Both the position numbers and the translations under genes were made by a program. Source: Euonymus europaeus (Eukaryota; Streptophyta; Magnoliopsida; Celastrales; Celastraceae). From it: a stretch of 64,000 nucleotides of DNA. Below the pieces are notes generated by a model. That model ran no database searches. It saw nothing but the letters and a program-made list of their open reading frames with translations, and was not told the origin of the DNA. The DNA lies in NCBI GenBank assembly GCA_963580455.1, contig OY756964.1, forward strand, positions 1,302,001 to 1,366,000, read 5' to 3'. Numbering within the stretch: position 1 is the stretch's first letter; every line of letters begins with the position of its first letter. This document shows positions 1 to 11,287 of the stretch, piece after piece.

Positions 1-14
1 TATTCATAAAACCG

Positions 15-24
15 TTTACGTAAA
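15..24. other. 10-bp perfect palindrome TTTACGTAAA, once per monomer
   Basis: TTTACGTAAA equals its own reverse complement and sits 15 bases into each unit, inside a well-conserved stretch running from ATAAAACCG to GAAACCACATTT. Most copies keep it exactly. Exceptions include TTTACTTAAA (near 360 and 1,051), TTTATGTAAA (for example near 5,391, 6,602, 12,514 and 18,743), TTTACGTATAG (9,730, 11,480) and a shortened GTTTCGTATAG near 63,471. The low variation compared with positions 85-100 could mark a protein-binding site, but no factor can be named from the sequence. Confidence 0.75.
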
Positions 25-71
25 AAAACCACATTTCGCGGATAAATAGGTGAAACGAGACCTACTAGCCA

Positions 72-162
72 CGAGTTCTGAAATCGAAATCCGAAAATCC
101 AGGATTGTAGAGCTCGAAAAGTAGTGTGAAATCAAGCTAAAAATCACCGAATTCAGAACTCG
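72..162. repeat. Intra-monomer inverted repeat (dyad), 15-bp arms
   Basis: Arm 1 CGAGTTCTGAAATCG (72-86) and arm 2 CGAATTCAGAACTCG (148-162) are reverse complements at 14 of 15 positions, with a 61-base loop. Both arms recur in almost every monomer, so the array could form hundreds of hairpins or cruciforms, or pair arm 2 of one unit with arm 1 of the next. Subtypes weaken the stem in arm 1 (CGAGTACTG at 19-42 kb, GAGATCTG at 50-64 kb, AATTCTCAAATCG at 51-59 kb), while arm 2 usually keeps GAATTCAGAACTCG. A structural role is inference. Confidence 0.85.
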
Positions 163-1382
163 GAGTCAACGGATATTCATAAAACCGTTTACGTAAAAAA
201 ACCACATTTCGCGGATAAATAGGTGAAACGAGACCAACTAGCCACGAGTTCTGAAATCGAAATCCGAAAACCCAGGATTGTACAGCTCGAAAAGTAGTGT
301 GAAATCAAGCTAAAAATCACCGAATTCAGAACTCGGAGTCAACGGATATTCATAAAACCGTTTACTTAAAGAAACCACATTTCGCGGCTAACTAGGTGAA
401 ATGAGACCTACTAGCCACGAGTTCTGAAATCGAAATCCGAAACGCCAGGATTGTAGAGCTCGAAAATTAGTGTGAAATCAAGCTAAAAATCACCGAACTC
501 AGAACTCGGAGTCAACGGAGATTCATAAAACCGTTTACGTAAAGAAACCACATTTCGCGGCTAAATAGGTGAATCGAGACCTACTAGCCACGTGTTCTGA
601 ATTCCAAATCCAAAATGGCAGGATTGTAGACCTCGAAAAGTAGTGTGAAATCAAGCTAAAATCACCGAATTCAGAACTCGGAGTCAACGGATATTCATAA
701 AACTGTTTACGTAAAGAAACCACATTTCGCGGCTAACTAGGTGAAACGAGACCTACTAGCCACGAGTTCTGAAATCGAAATCCGAAAATCCAGGATTGTA
801 GAGCTCGAAAAGTAGTGTGAAATCAAGCTAAAAATCACCGAATTCAGAACTCGGAGTCAACGGATATTCATAAAACCGTTTACGTAAAAAAACCACATTT
901 CGCGGATAAATAGGTGAAACGAGACCAACTAGCCACGAGTTCTGAAATCGAAATCCGAAAACCCAGGATTGTACAGCTCGAAAAGTAGTGTGAAATCAAG
1001 CTAAAAATCACCGAATTCAGAACTCGGAGCAACGGATATTCATAAAACCGTTTACTTAAAGAAACCACATTTCGCGGCTAACTAGGTGAAATGAGACCTA
1101 CTAGCCACGAGTTCTGAAATCGAAATCCGAAACGCCAAGATTGTAGAGCTCGAAAATTAGTGTGAAATCAAGCTAAAAATCACCGAACTCAGAACTCGGA
1201 GTCAACGGAGATTCATAAAACCGTTTACGTAAAGAAACCACATTTCGCGGCTAAATAGGTGAATCGAGACCTACTAGCCACGTGTTCTGAATTCCAAATC
1301 CAAAATTGCAGGATTGTAGACCTCGAAAAGTAGTGTGAAATCAAGCTAAAAATCACCGAATTCAGAACTCGGAGTCAAAGGA

Positions 1383-4300
1383 TATTCATAAAACCGTTTA
1401 CGTAAAGAAACCACATTTCGCGGCTAAATAGGTGAAACGAGACCAACTAGCCACGAGTTCTGAAATCAAAATCCAAAACACCAGGATTGTAGAGCTCGAA
1501 AAGTAGTGTGTAATCAAGCTAAAAATCACCGAATTCAGAACTCGGAGTCAACGGATATTCATAAAACCGTTTACGTAAAGAAACCACATTTCGCGGCTAA
1601 CTAGGTGAAACGAGACCTACTAGCGACGAGTTCTGAAATCGAAATCCGAAAACCCAGGATTGTAGAGCTCGAAAGTAGTGTGAAATCAAGCTAAAAATCA
1701 CCGAATTCAGAACTCGGAGTCAACGGATATTCATAAAACCGTTTACGTAAAGAAACCACATTTCGCGGCTAACTAGGTGAAACGAGACCTACTAGCCACG
1801 AGTTTTGAAATCGAAATCCGAAAACCCAGCATTGTACAGCTCGAAAAGTAGTGTGAAATCAAGCTAAAAATCACCTAATTCAGAACTCGGAGTCAACGGA
1901 TATTCATTAAACCGTTTACGTAAAGAAACCACATTTCGCGGCTAACTAGGTGAAACGAGACCTACTAGCCACGAGTTCTGAAATAAAAATCCGAAACGCC
2001 AGGATTGTAGAGCTCAAAAAGTAGTGTGAAATCAAGCTAAAAATCACCGAATTCAGAACTCGGAGTCAACGGATATTCATAAAACCGTTTACGTAAAGAA
2101 ACCACATTTCGCGGCTAACTAGGTGAAACGAGACCTACTAGCCACGAGTTCTGAAATCGAAATCCGAAAACCCAGGATTGTAGAGCTCGAAAAGTAGTGT
2201 GAAATAAAGCTAAAAGTCACCGAATTCAGAACTCGGAGTCAACGGATATTCATAAAACCATTTACGTAAAGAAACCACATTTCGCGCATAACTAGGTGAA
2301 ATGAGACCTACTAGCCACGAGTTCTGAAATCAAAATCCGAAATGCCAGGATTGTAGAGCTCAAAAAGTAGTGTGAAATCAAGCTAAAAATCACCGAATTC
2401 AGAACTCGGAGTCATCGGATATTCATAAAACCGTTTACGTAAAGAAAGCACATTTCGCGGCTAACTAGGTGAAACGAGACCTACTAGCCACGAGTTCTGA
2501 AATCGAAATCCGAAAACGCAGGATTGTACAGCTCGAAAAGTAGTGTGAAATCAAGCTAAAAATCACCGAATTCAGAACTCGGAGTCAACGGATATTCATA
2601 AAACCGTTTACGTAAAGAAACCACATTTCGCGGCTAACTAGGTGAAACGAGACCTACTAGCCACGAGTTCTGAAATCGAAATCCGAAAACCCAGGATTGT
2701 AGAGCTCGAAAATTAGTGTGAGATCAAGCTAAAAATCACCGAATTCAGAACTCGGAGTCAACGGATATTCATAAAACCGTTTACGTAAAGAAACCACATT
2801 TCGCGGCTAACTAGGTGAAACGAGACCTACTAGCCACGAGTTCTGAAATCGAAATCCGAAAACCCAGGATTGTACAGCTCGAAAAGTAGTGTGAAATCAA
2901 GCTAAAAATCACCGAATTCAGAACTCGGAGTCAACGGATATTCATAAAACCGTTTACGTAAAGAAACCACATTTCGCGGCTAACTAGGTAAAAGGAGACC
3001 TACTAGCCACGAGTTCTGAAATCGAAATCCGAAAACCCAGGATTGTAGAGCTCGAAAAGTAGTGTGAAATCAAGCTAAAAATCACCGAATTCAGAACTCG
3101 GAGTCAACGGATATTCATAAAACCGTTTACGTAAAGAAACCACATTTCGCGGCTAACTAGGTGAAACGAGACCTACTAGCCACGAGTTCTGAAATCAAAA
3201 TCCAAAACGCCAGGATTGTAGAGCTCAAAAAGTAGTGTGAAATCAAGCTAAAAATCACCGAATTCAGAACTCGGAGTCATCGGATATTCATAAAACCGTT
3301 TACGTAAAGAAACCACATTTCGCAGATAACTAGGTGAAACGAGACCTACTAGCCACGAGTTCTGAAATCGAAATCCAAAAACGCAGGATTGTACAGCTCG
3401 AAAAGTAGTGTGAAATCAAGCTAAAAATCACCGAATTCAGAACTCGGAGTCAACGGATATTCATAAAACCGTTTACGTAAAGAAACCACATTTCGAGGCT
3501 AACTAGGTGAAACGAGACCTACAAGCCACGAGTTCTGAAATCGAAATCCGAAAACCAAGGATTGTAGAGCTCGAAAAGTAGTGTGAGATCAAGCTAAAAA
3601 TCACCGAATTCAGAACTCGGAGTCAACGGATATTCATAAAACCGTTTACGTAAAGAAACCACATTTCGCGGCTAACTAGGTGAAATGAGACCTACTAGCC
3701 ACGAGTTCTGAAATCGAAATCCGAAAACCCAGGATTGTACAGCTCGAAAAGTAGTGTGAAATCAAGCTAAAAATCACCGAATTCAGAACTCGGAGTCAAC
3801 GGATATTCATTAAACCGTTTACGTAAAGAAACCACATTTCGCGGCTAACTAGGTGAAACGAGACCTACTAGCCACGAGTTCTGAAATCAAAATCCGAAAC
3901 GCCAGGATTGTAGAGCTCAAAAAGTAGTGTGAAATCAAGCTAAAAATCACCGACTTCAGAACTCGGAGTCAACGGATATTCATAAAACCGTTTACGTAAA
4001 GAAACCACATTTCGCGGCTAACTAGGTGAAACAAGACCTACTAGCCACGAGTTCTGAAATCGAAATCCGAAAACCCAGGATAGTAGAGCTCGAAAAGTAG
4101 TGTGAAATAAAGCTAAAAATCACCGAATTCAGAACTCGGAGTCAACGGATATTCATAAAACCGTTTACGTAAAGAAACCACATTTCGCGGCTAACTAGGT
4201 GAAACGAGACCTACTAGCCACGAGTTCTGAAATCAAAATCCGAAACACCAGGATTGTAGAGCTCAAAAAGTAGTGTGAAATCAAGCTAAAAATCACCGAA

Positions 4301-5014
4301 TTCAGAACTCGGAGTCATCGGATATTCATAAAACCGTTTACGTAAAGAAACCACATTTCGCAGCTAACTAGGTGAAATGAGACCTACTAGCCACGAGTTC
4401 TGAAATCGAAATCCAAAAACGCAGGATTGTACAGCTCGAAAAGTAGTGTGAAATCAAGCTAAAAATCACCGAATTCAGAACTCGGAGTCAACGGATATTC
4501 ATAAAACCGTTTACGTAAAGACACCACATTTCGCGGCTAACTAGGTGAAACGAGACCTACAAGCCACGAGTTCTGAAATCGAAATCCGAAAACCCAGGAT
4601 TGTAGAGCTCGAAAAGTAGTGTGAGATCAAGCTAAAAATCACCGAATTCAGAACTCGGAGTCAACGGATATTCATAAAACCGTTTACGTAAAGAAACCAC
4701 ATTTCGCGGCTAACTAGGTGAAACGAGACCTACTAGCCACGAGTTCTGAAATCGAAATCCAAAAACCCAGGATTGTACAGCTCGAAAAGTAGTGTGAAAT
4801 CAAGCTAAAAATCACCGAATTCAGAACTCGGAGTCAACGGATATTCATAAAACCGTTTACGTAAAGAAACCACATTTCGCGGCTAACTAGGTGAAAGGAG
4901 ACCTACTAGCCACGAGTTCTGAAATCAAAATCCGAAACGCCAGGATTGTAGAGCTCAAAAAGTAGTGTGAAATCAAGCTAAAAATCACCGAATTCAGAAC
5001 TCGGAGTCAACGGA
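1383..5014. repeat. Mixed monomers with 5-, 6- and 11-monomer spacing
   Basis: This stretch is about 21 satellite monomers and nothing else. The marker GTCATCGGATATTC occurs at 2,411, 3,276 and 4,314, and GTGAGATCAAGC at 2,718, 3,583 and 4,621, giving steps of 865 (5 x 173) and 1,038 (6 x 173), which sum to an 11-monomer step of 1,903. The TTCATTAAACC marker at 1,901 and 3,804 gives the same 1,903. The stretch therefore looks like an older, partly eroded form of the 11-monomer HOR that follows. One unit near 1,556-1,727 is 172 bp, having lost an A in CTCGAAAGTAG. Confidence 0.75.
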
Positions 5015-6932
5015 TATTCATAAAACCGTTTACGTAAAGAAACCACATTTCGCGGCTAAATAGGTGAATCGAGACCTAGTAGCCTCGTGTTCTGAAATTC
5101 AAATCCGAAATGCTAGGATTGTAGACCTCGAAAAGTAGTGTGAAATCAAGCTAAAAATCATCGAATTCAGAACTCGGAGTCAAAGGATATTCATAAAACC
5201 GTTTACGTAAAGAAACCACATTTCGCGGCTAAATAGGTGAAACGAGACCGTGTGAAACGAGACCTACTAGCCACGAGTTCTGAAATCGAAATCCGAAAAT
5301 CCAGGATTGTACAGCTCGAAAAGTAGTGTGAAATCAAGCTAAAAATCACCGAATTCAGAACTCGGAGTCAACGGATATTCGTAAAACCGTTTATGTAAAG
5401 AAACCACATTTCGCGGCTAACTAGGTGAAACGATACCTACTAGCCACGAGTTCTGAAATCAAAATCCGAAAACCCAGGATTGTAGAGCTCGAAAATTAGT
5501 GTAAAATCAAGCTAAAAATCACCGAGTTCAGAACTCGGAGTCAACGGATATTCATAAAACCGTTTACGTAAAGAAATCACATTTCGCGGCTAACTAGGTT
5601 AAACGAGACCAACTAGCCACGAGTTCTGAAATCAAAATCCGAAATGCCAGGATTTTAGAGCTCAAAAAGTAGTGTGAAATCAAGCTAAAAATCACCGAAT
5701 TCAGAACTCGGAGTCATCGGATATTCATAAAACCGTTTACGTAAAGAAACCACATTTCGCAGCTAACTAGGTGAAACGAGACCTACTAGCCACGAGTTCT
5801 GAAATCGAAATCCAAAAACGCAGGATTGTACAGCTCGAAAAGTAGTGTGAAATCAAGCTAAAAATCACCGAATTCAGAACTCGGAGTCAACGGATATTCA
5901 TAAAACCGTTTACGTAAAGAAACCACATTTCGCGGCTAACTAGGTGAAACGAGACCTACAAGCCACGAGTTCTGAAATCGAAATCCGAAAAACCAGGATT
6001 GTAGAGCTCGAAAAGTAGTGTGAGATCAAGCTAAAAATCACCGAATTCAGAACTCGGAGTCAACGGATATTCATAAAACCGTTTACGTAAAGAAACCACA
6101 TTTCGCGGCTAACTAGGTGAAACTAGACCTACTAGCCACGAGTTCTGAAATCGAAATCCGAAAACCCAGGATTGTACAGCTCGAAAAGTAGTGTGAAATC
6201 AAGCTAAAAATCACCGAATTCAGAACTCGGAGTCAACGGATATTCATAAAACCGTTTACGTAAAGAAACCACATTTCGCGGCTAAATAGGTGAATCGAGA
6301 CCTACTAGCCTCGTGTTCTGAAATCCAAATCCGAAATTCTAGGATTGTAGACCTCGAAAAGTAGTGTGAAATCAAGCTAAAAATCACCGAATTCAGAACT
6401 CGGAGTCAAAGGATATTCATAAAACCGTTTACGTAAAGAAACCACATTTCGCGGCTAAATAGGTGAAACGAGACCATCTAGCCACGAGTTCTGAAATCAG
6501 AATCCAAAACGCCAGGATTGTAGAGCTCGAAAAGTAGTGTGTAATCAAGCTAAAAATCACCGAATTCGGAACTCGGAGTCAACGGATATTCATAAAACCG
6601 TTTATGTAAAGAAACCACATTTCGCGGCTAACTAGGTGAAAATAGACCTACTAGCCACGAGTTCTGAAATCAAAATCTAAAATGCCAGGATTGTAGAGCT
6701 CGAAAAGTAGTGTGTAATCAAGCTAAAAATCACCGAATTCAGAACTCGGAGTCAACGGATATTCATAAAACCGTTTACGTAAAGAAACCACATTTCGCGG
6801 CTAACTAGGTGAAACGAGACCTACTAGCCACGAGTTCTGAAATCGAAATCCGAAAATCCAGGATTGTACAGCTCGAAAAGTAGTGTGAAATCAAGCTAAA
6901 AATCACCGAATTCAGAACTCGGAGTCAACGGA
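5015..6932. repeat. 11-monomer HOR, 1,918 bp, copy 1
   Basis: Eleven monomers (starts 5,015, 5,188, 5,376, 5,549 and so on to 6,760), of which the second is 188 bp, give 10 x 173 + 188 = 1,918. Diagnostic units in order: CCTAGTAGCCTCGTG; the 188-bp unit; TTCGTAAAACC with TTTATGTAAAG; AAATCACATTTC with GGTTAAACGAG; GTCATCGG with CGCAGCTAAC; CCTACAAGCC with GTGAGATC; GAAACTAGACC; GAATCGAGACC with GCCTCGTG; GACCATCTAGCC; GAAAATAGACC; and a plain unit ending AATCCAGG. Every one reappears 1,918 bases later. Confidence 0.92.
5188..5375. repeat. 188-bp monomer with 15-bp internal duplication (copy 1)
   Basis: GTGAAACGAGACC (5,237-5,249) is repeated at 5,252-5,264, with GT between, adding 15 bases. 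The next monomer accordingly starts at 5,376, 188 bases on. This short tandem duplication arose once within a monomer and was then copied with the HOR, so it is a good tracer of array history. Confidence 0.93.
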
Positions 6933-8850
6933 TATTCATAAAACCGTTTACGTAAAGAAACCACATTTCGCGGCTAAATAGGTGAATCGAGACCTAGTAG
7001 CCTCGTGTTCTGAAATTCAAATCCGAAATGCTAGGATTGTAGACCTCGAAAAGTAGTGTGAAATCAAGCTAAAAATCATCGAATTCAGAACTCGGAGTCA
7101 AAGGATATTCATAAAACCGTTTACGTAAAGAAACCACATTTCGCGGCTAAATAGGTGAAACGAGACCGTGTGAAACGAGACCTACTAGCCACGAGTTCTG
7201 AAATCGAAATCCGAAAATCCAGGATTGTACAGCTCGAAAAGTAGTGTGAAATCAAGCTAAAAATCACCGAATTCAGAACTCGGAGTCAACGGATATTCGT
7301 AAAACCGTTTATGTAAAGAAACCACATTTCGCGGCTAACTAGGTGAAACGATACCTACTAGCCACGAGTTCTGAAATCAAAATCCGAAAACCCAGGATTG
7401 TAGAGCTCGAAAATTAGTGTAAAATCAAGCTAAAAATCACCGAGTTCAGAACTCGGAGTCAACGGATATTCATAAAACCGTTTACGTAAAGAAATCACAT
7501 TTCGCGGCTAACTAGGTTAAACGAGACCAACTAGCCACGAGTTCTGAAATCAAAATCCGAAATGCCAGGATTTTAGAGCTCAAAAAGTAGTGTGAAATCA
7601 AGCTAAAAATCACCGAATTCAGAACTCGGAGTCATCGGATATTCATAAAACCGTTTACGTAAAGAAACCACATTTCGCAGCTAACTAGGTGAAACGAGAC
7701 CTACTAGCCACGAGTTCTGAAATCGAAATCCAAAAACGCAGGATTGTACAGCTCGAAAAGTAGTGTGAAATCAAGCTAAAAATCACCGAATTCAGAACTC
7801 GGAGTCAACGGATATTCATAAAACCGTTTACGTAAAGAAACCACATTTCGCGGCTAACTAGGTGAAACGAGACCTACAAGCCACGAGTTCTGAAATCGAA
7901 ATCCGAAAAACCAGGATTGTAGAGCTCGAAAAGTAGTGTGAGATCAAGCTAAAAATCACCGAATTCAGAACTCGGAGTCAACGGATATTCATAAAACCGT
8001 TTACGTAAAGAAACCACATTTCGCGGCTAACTAGGTGAAACTAGACCTACTAGCCACGAGTTCTGAAATCGAAATCCGAAAACCCAGGATTGTACAGCTC
8101 GAAAAGTAGTGTGAAATCAAGCTAAAAATCACCGAATTCAGAACTCGGAGTCAACGGATATTCATAAAACCGTTTACGTAAAGAAACCACATTTCGCGGC
8201 TAAATAGGTGAATCGAGACCTACTAGCCTCGTGTTCTGAAATCCAAATCCGAAATTCTAGGATTGTAGACCTCGAAAAGTAGTGTGAAATCAAGCTAAAA
8301 ATCACCGAATTCAGAACTCGGAGTCAAAGGATATTCATAAAACCGTTTACGTAAAGAAACCACATTTCGCGGCTAAATAGGTGAAACGAGACCATCTAGC
8401 CACGAGTTCTGAAATCAGAATCCAAAACGCCAGGATTGTAGAGCTCGAAAAGTAGTGTGTAATCAAGCTAAAAATCACCGAATTCGGAACTCGGAGTCAA
8501 CGGATATTCATAAAACCGTTTATGTAAAGAAACCACATTTCGCGGCTAACTAGGTGAAAATAGACCTACTAGCCACGAGTTCTGAAATCAAAATCTAAAA
8601 TGCCAGGATTGTAGAGCTCGAAAAGTAGTGTGTAATCAAGCTAAAAATCACCGAATTCAGAACTCGGAGTCAACGGATATTCATAAAACCGTTTACGTAA
8701 AGAAACCACATTTCGCGGCTAACTAGGTGAAACGAGACCTACTAGCCACGAGTTCTGAAATCGAAATCCGAAAATCCAGGATTGTACAGCTCGAAAAGTA
8801 GTGTGAAATCAAGCTAAAAATCACCGAATTCAGAACTCGGAGTCAACGGA
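6933..8850. repeat. 11-monomer HOR, 1,918 bp, copy 2
   Basis: Copy 2 follows copy 1 directly and agrees with it at every diagnostic variant I compared, including the 15-bp insertion, AAATCTAAAATGCC (6,673 and 8,591) and GAATTCGGAACTCGG. I found no difference in the lines compared. This is the closest pair of large copies in the left part of the window and so probably a recent unequal-exchange event. Upstream of 5,015 and downstream of 8,851 the match stops, because the next monomers carry different markers. Confidence 0.92.
7106..7293. repeat. 188-bp monomer with 15-bp internal duplication (copy 2)
   Basis: Same structure as the unit 1,918 bases upstream: two GTGAAACGAGACC blocks separated by GT. 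It marks the second copy of the 1,918-bp HOR. Confidence 0.93.
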
Positions 8851-11099
8851 TATTCATAAAACCGTTTACGTAAAGAAACCACATTTCACGGCTAACTAGG
8901 TGAAACGAGACCTACTAGCCACGAGTTCTGAAATCGAAATCCGAAAACCCAGGATTGTAGAGCTCGAAAAGTAGTGTGAGATCAAGCTAAAAATCACCGA
9001 ATTCAGAACTCGGAGTCAACGGATATTCATAAAACCGTTTACGTAAAGAAACCACATTTCGCGGCTAACTAGGTGAAACGAGACCTACTAGCCACGAGTT
9101 ATGAAATCAAAATCCGAAACGCCAGGATTGTAGAGCTCGAAAAGTAGTGTGAAATCAAGCTAAAAATCACCGAATTGAGAACTCGGAGTCAACGGATATT
9201 CATAAAACCGTTTACGTAAAGAAACCACATTTCGCGGCTAACTAGGTGAAACGAGACCTACTAGCCACGAGTTCTGAAATCGAAATCCGAAAACCCAGGA
9301 TTTTACAGCTCGAAAAGTAGTGTGAAATCAAGCTAAAAATCACCGAATTCAGAACTCGGAGTCAACGGATATTCATAAAACCGTTTACGTAAAGAAACCA
9401 CATTTCGCGGCTAACTAGGTGAAACGAGACCTACTAGCCACGAGTTCTTAAATCGAAATCCGAAACGCCAGGATTGTAGAGCTCAAAAAGTAGTGTGAAA
9501 TCAAGCTAAAAATCACCGAATTCAGAACTCGGAGTCAACGGATATTCATAAAACCGTTTACGTAAAGAAACCACATTTCGCGGCTAACTAGGTGAAACGA
9601 GACCTACTAGCCACGAGTTCTGAAATCGAAATCCGAAATCCCAGGATTGTACAGCTCGAAAAGTAGTGTGAAATCAAGCTAAAAATCACCGAATTCAGAA
9701 CTCAGAGTCAACGGATATTCATAAAACCGTTTACGTATAGAAATCACATTTCGCGGCTAACTAGGTGAAACGAGACCTACTAGCCACGAGTTCTGAAATC
9801 GAAATCCGAAAACCCAGGATTGTAGAGCTCGAAAATTAGTGTAAAATCAAGCTAAAAATCACCGAGTTCAGAACTCGGAGTCAACGGATATTCATAAAAC
9901 CGTTTACGTAAAGAAATCACATTTCGCGGCTAACTAGGTTAAACGAGACCAAGTAGCCACGAGTTCTGAAATCAAAATCCGAAACACCAGGATCGTAGAG
10001 CTCAAAAAGTAGTGTGAAATCAAGCAAAAAATCACCGAATTCAGAACTCGGAGTCAACGGATATTCATAAAACCGTTTACGTATAGAAATCACATTTCGC
10101 GGCTAACTAGGTGAAACGAGACCTACTAGCCACGAGTTCTGAAATCGAAATCCGAAAACCCAGGATTGTAGAGCTCGAAAATTAGTGTAAAATCAAGCTA
10201 AAAATCACCGAGTTCAGAACTCGGAGTCAACGGATATTCATAAAACCGTTTACGTAAAGAAATCACATTTCGCGGCTAACTAGGTTAAACGAGACCAACT
10301 AGCCACGAGTTCTGAAATCAAAATCCGAAACGCCAGGATCGTAGAGCTCGAAAAGTAGTGTGAAATCAAGCAAAAAATCACCGAATTCATAAATCGGAGT
10401 CAACGGATATTCATAAAACCGTTTACGTAAAGAAACCACATTTCACGGCTAACTAGGTTAAACGAGACCTAGTACCCACGATTTCTGAAATCGAAATCCG
10501 AAAACCCAGGATTGTACAACTCGAAAAGTAGTGTGAAATCAAGCTAAAAATCACCGAATTCAAAACTCGGAGTCAACGGATATTCATAAAACCGTTTACG
10601 TAAAGAAACCACATTTCGGGGATAAATAGGTGAAACGAGACCAACTAGCCACGAGTTCTGAAATCAAAATCCGAAACGCCAGGATTTTAGAGCTCGAAAA
10701 GTAGTGTGAAATCAAGCTAAAAATCACCGAATTCAGAACTCGGAGTCAACGGATATTCATAAAACCGTTTACGTAAAGAAACCACATTTCGAGGATAAAT
10801 AGGTGAAACGAGACCAACTAGCCACGAGTTCTGAAATCAAAATCCGAAACGCCAGGATTGTAGAGCTCGAAAAGTAGTGTGAAATCAAGCTAAAAATCAC
10901 CGAATTCAGAACTCGGAGTCAACGGATATTCATAAAACCGTTTACGTAAAGAAACCACATTTCGCGGCTAAATAGGTGAATCGAGACCTACTAGCCACGT
11001 GTTCTGAAATCCAAATCCGAAATCCTAGGATTGTAGACCTCGAAAAGTAGTGTGAAATCAAGCTAAAAATCACCGAATTCAGAACTCGGAGTCAAAGGA
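8851..11099. repeat. 13-monomer block A, copy 1
   Basis: Thirteen units starting 8,851, 9,024, 9,197 and so on. Markers in order: TTTCACGGC with GTGAGATC; GAGTTATGAAATC with GAATTGAGAACTCG; GGATTTTACAG; GTTCTTAAATCG; AAATCCCAGG; CGTATAGAAATC with GTGTAAAATC; GACCAAGTAGCC; a second CGTATAGAAATC unit; TTCATAAATCGG; CCTAGTACCCACGATTTC; CGGGGATAAATAGG; CGAGGATAAATAGG; and GTGTTCTGAAATCC. The same order returns from 12,845 and again from 15,739. The paired CGTATAGAAATC units show an internal 2-monomer (346-bp) duplication inside the block. Confidence 0.88.
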
Positions 11100-11287
11100 T
11101 ATTCATAAAACCGTTTACGTAAAGAAACCACATTTCGCGGCTAAATAGGTGAAACGAGACCATGTGAAACGAGACCTACTAGCCACGAGTTCTGAAATCG
11201 AAATCCGAAAATCCAGGATTGTACAGCTCGAAAAGTAGTGTGAAATCAAGCTAAAAATCACCGAATTCAGAACTCGAAGTCAACGGA
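11100..11287. repeat. 188-bp monomer with 15-bp internal duplication (third, variant)
   Basis: The same 15-base insertion is present, but the two-base spacer is AT, not GT. It lies 3,994 bases after the 7,106 unit, that is 23 x 173 + 15. It keeps the tracer while its neighbours differ from the 1,918-bp HOR, showing that the marker was carried into a rearranged context. The preceding unit also differs (CCTACTAGCCACGTG here, CCTAGTAGCCTCGTG there). Confidence 0.9.

Larger units (their letters stand above)
1..173. repeat. Reference monomer (first unit of the array)
   Basis: I set the phase at TATTCATAAAACCG. In order the unit holds: the AT-rich start; palindrome TTTACGTAAA (15-24); CACATTTCGCGG (31-42, here followed by ATAAATAGG, elsewhere CTAACTAGG); the GAAACGAGACC block (52-62); inverted-repeat arm 1 (72-86); the variable stretch CCGAAAATCCAGG and its relatives (about 91-103); GAGCTC (SacI) in the next block; the conserved GTAGTGTGAAATCAAGC and CTAAAAATCACC; arm 2 with GAATTC (148-162); and GAGTCAACGGA. 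G+C of a hand-made consensus is 72/173. This copy is slightly unusual, with GTAAAAAAACC where most copies have GTAAAGAAACC. Confidence 0.95.
1..1382. repeat. 4-monomer HOR, two copies (1-691 and 692-1,382)
   Basis: Monomers at 1, 174, 347 and 520 recur in the same order at 692, 865, 1,038 and 1,210. Shared diagnostic variants are GGATAAATAGG with GACCAACTAGCC (second unit), TTTACTTAAAG with CGAACTCAG (third), and GATTCATAAAACC with GTGTTCTGAATTCC (fourth). Spacing is 691, falling to 690 because each copy has its own 1-bp deletion (near 660 in copy 1, near 1,029 in copy 2). The first monomers of the two copies differ in their first 50 bases, so the duplication boundary probably lies near base 50 or beyond the left edge. 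Confidence 0.85.

Noticed and set aside
535..1068. Two minus-strand open frames of 62 codons (535-723 and 880-1,068)
   Set aside because: Both are about one monomer long (189 bases), lie in the same place in the repeat and have no recognisable domain. Because 173 is not divisible by 3 the frame shifts in every unit, so no longer protein can form. They are chance openings in satellite DNA.
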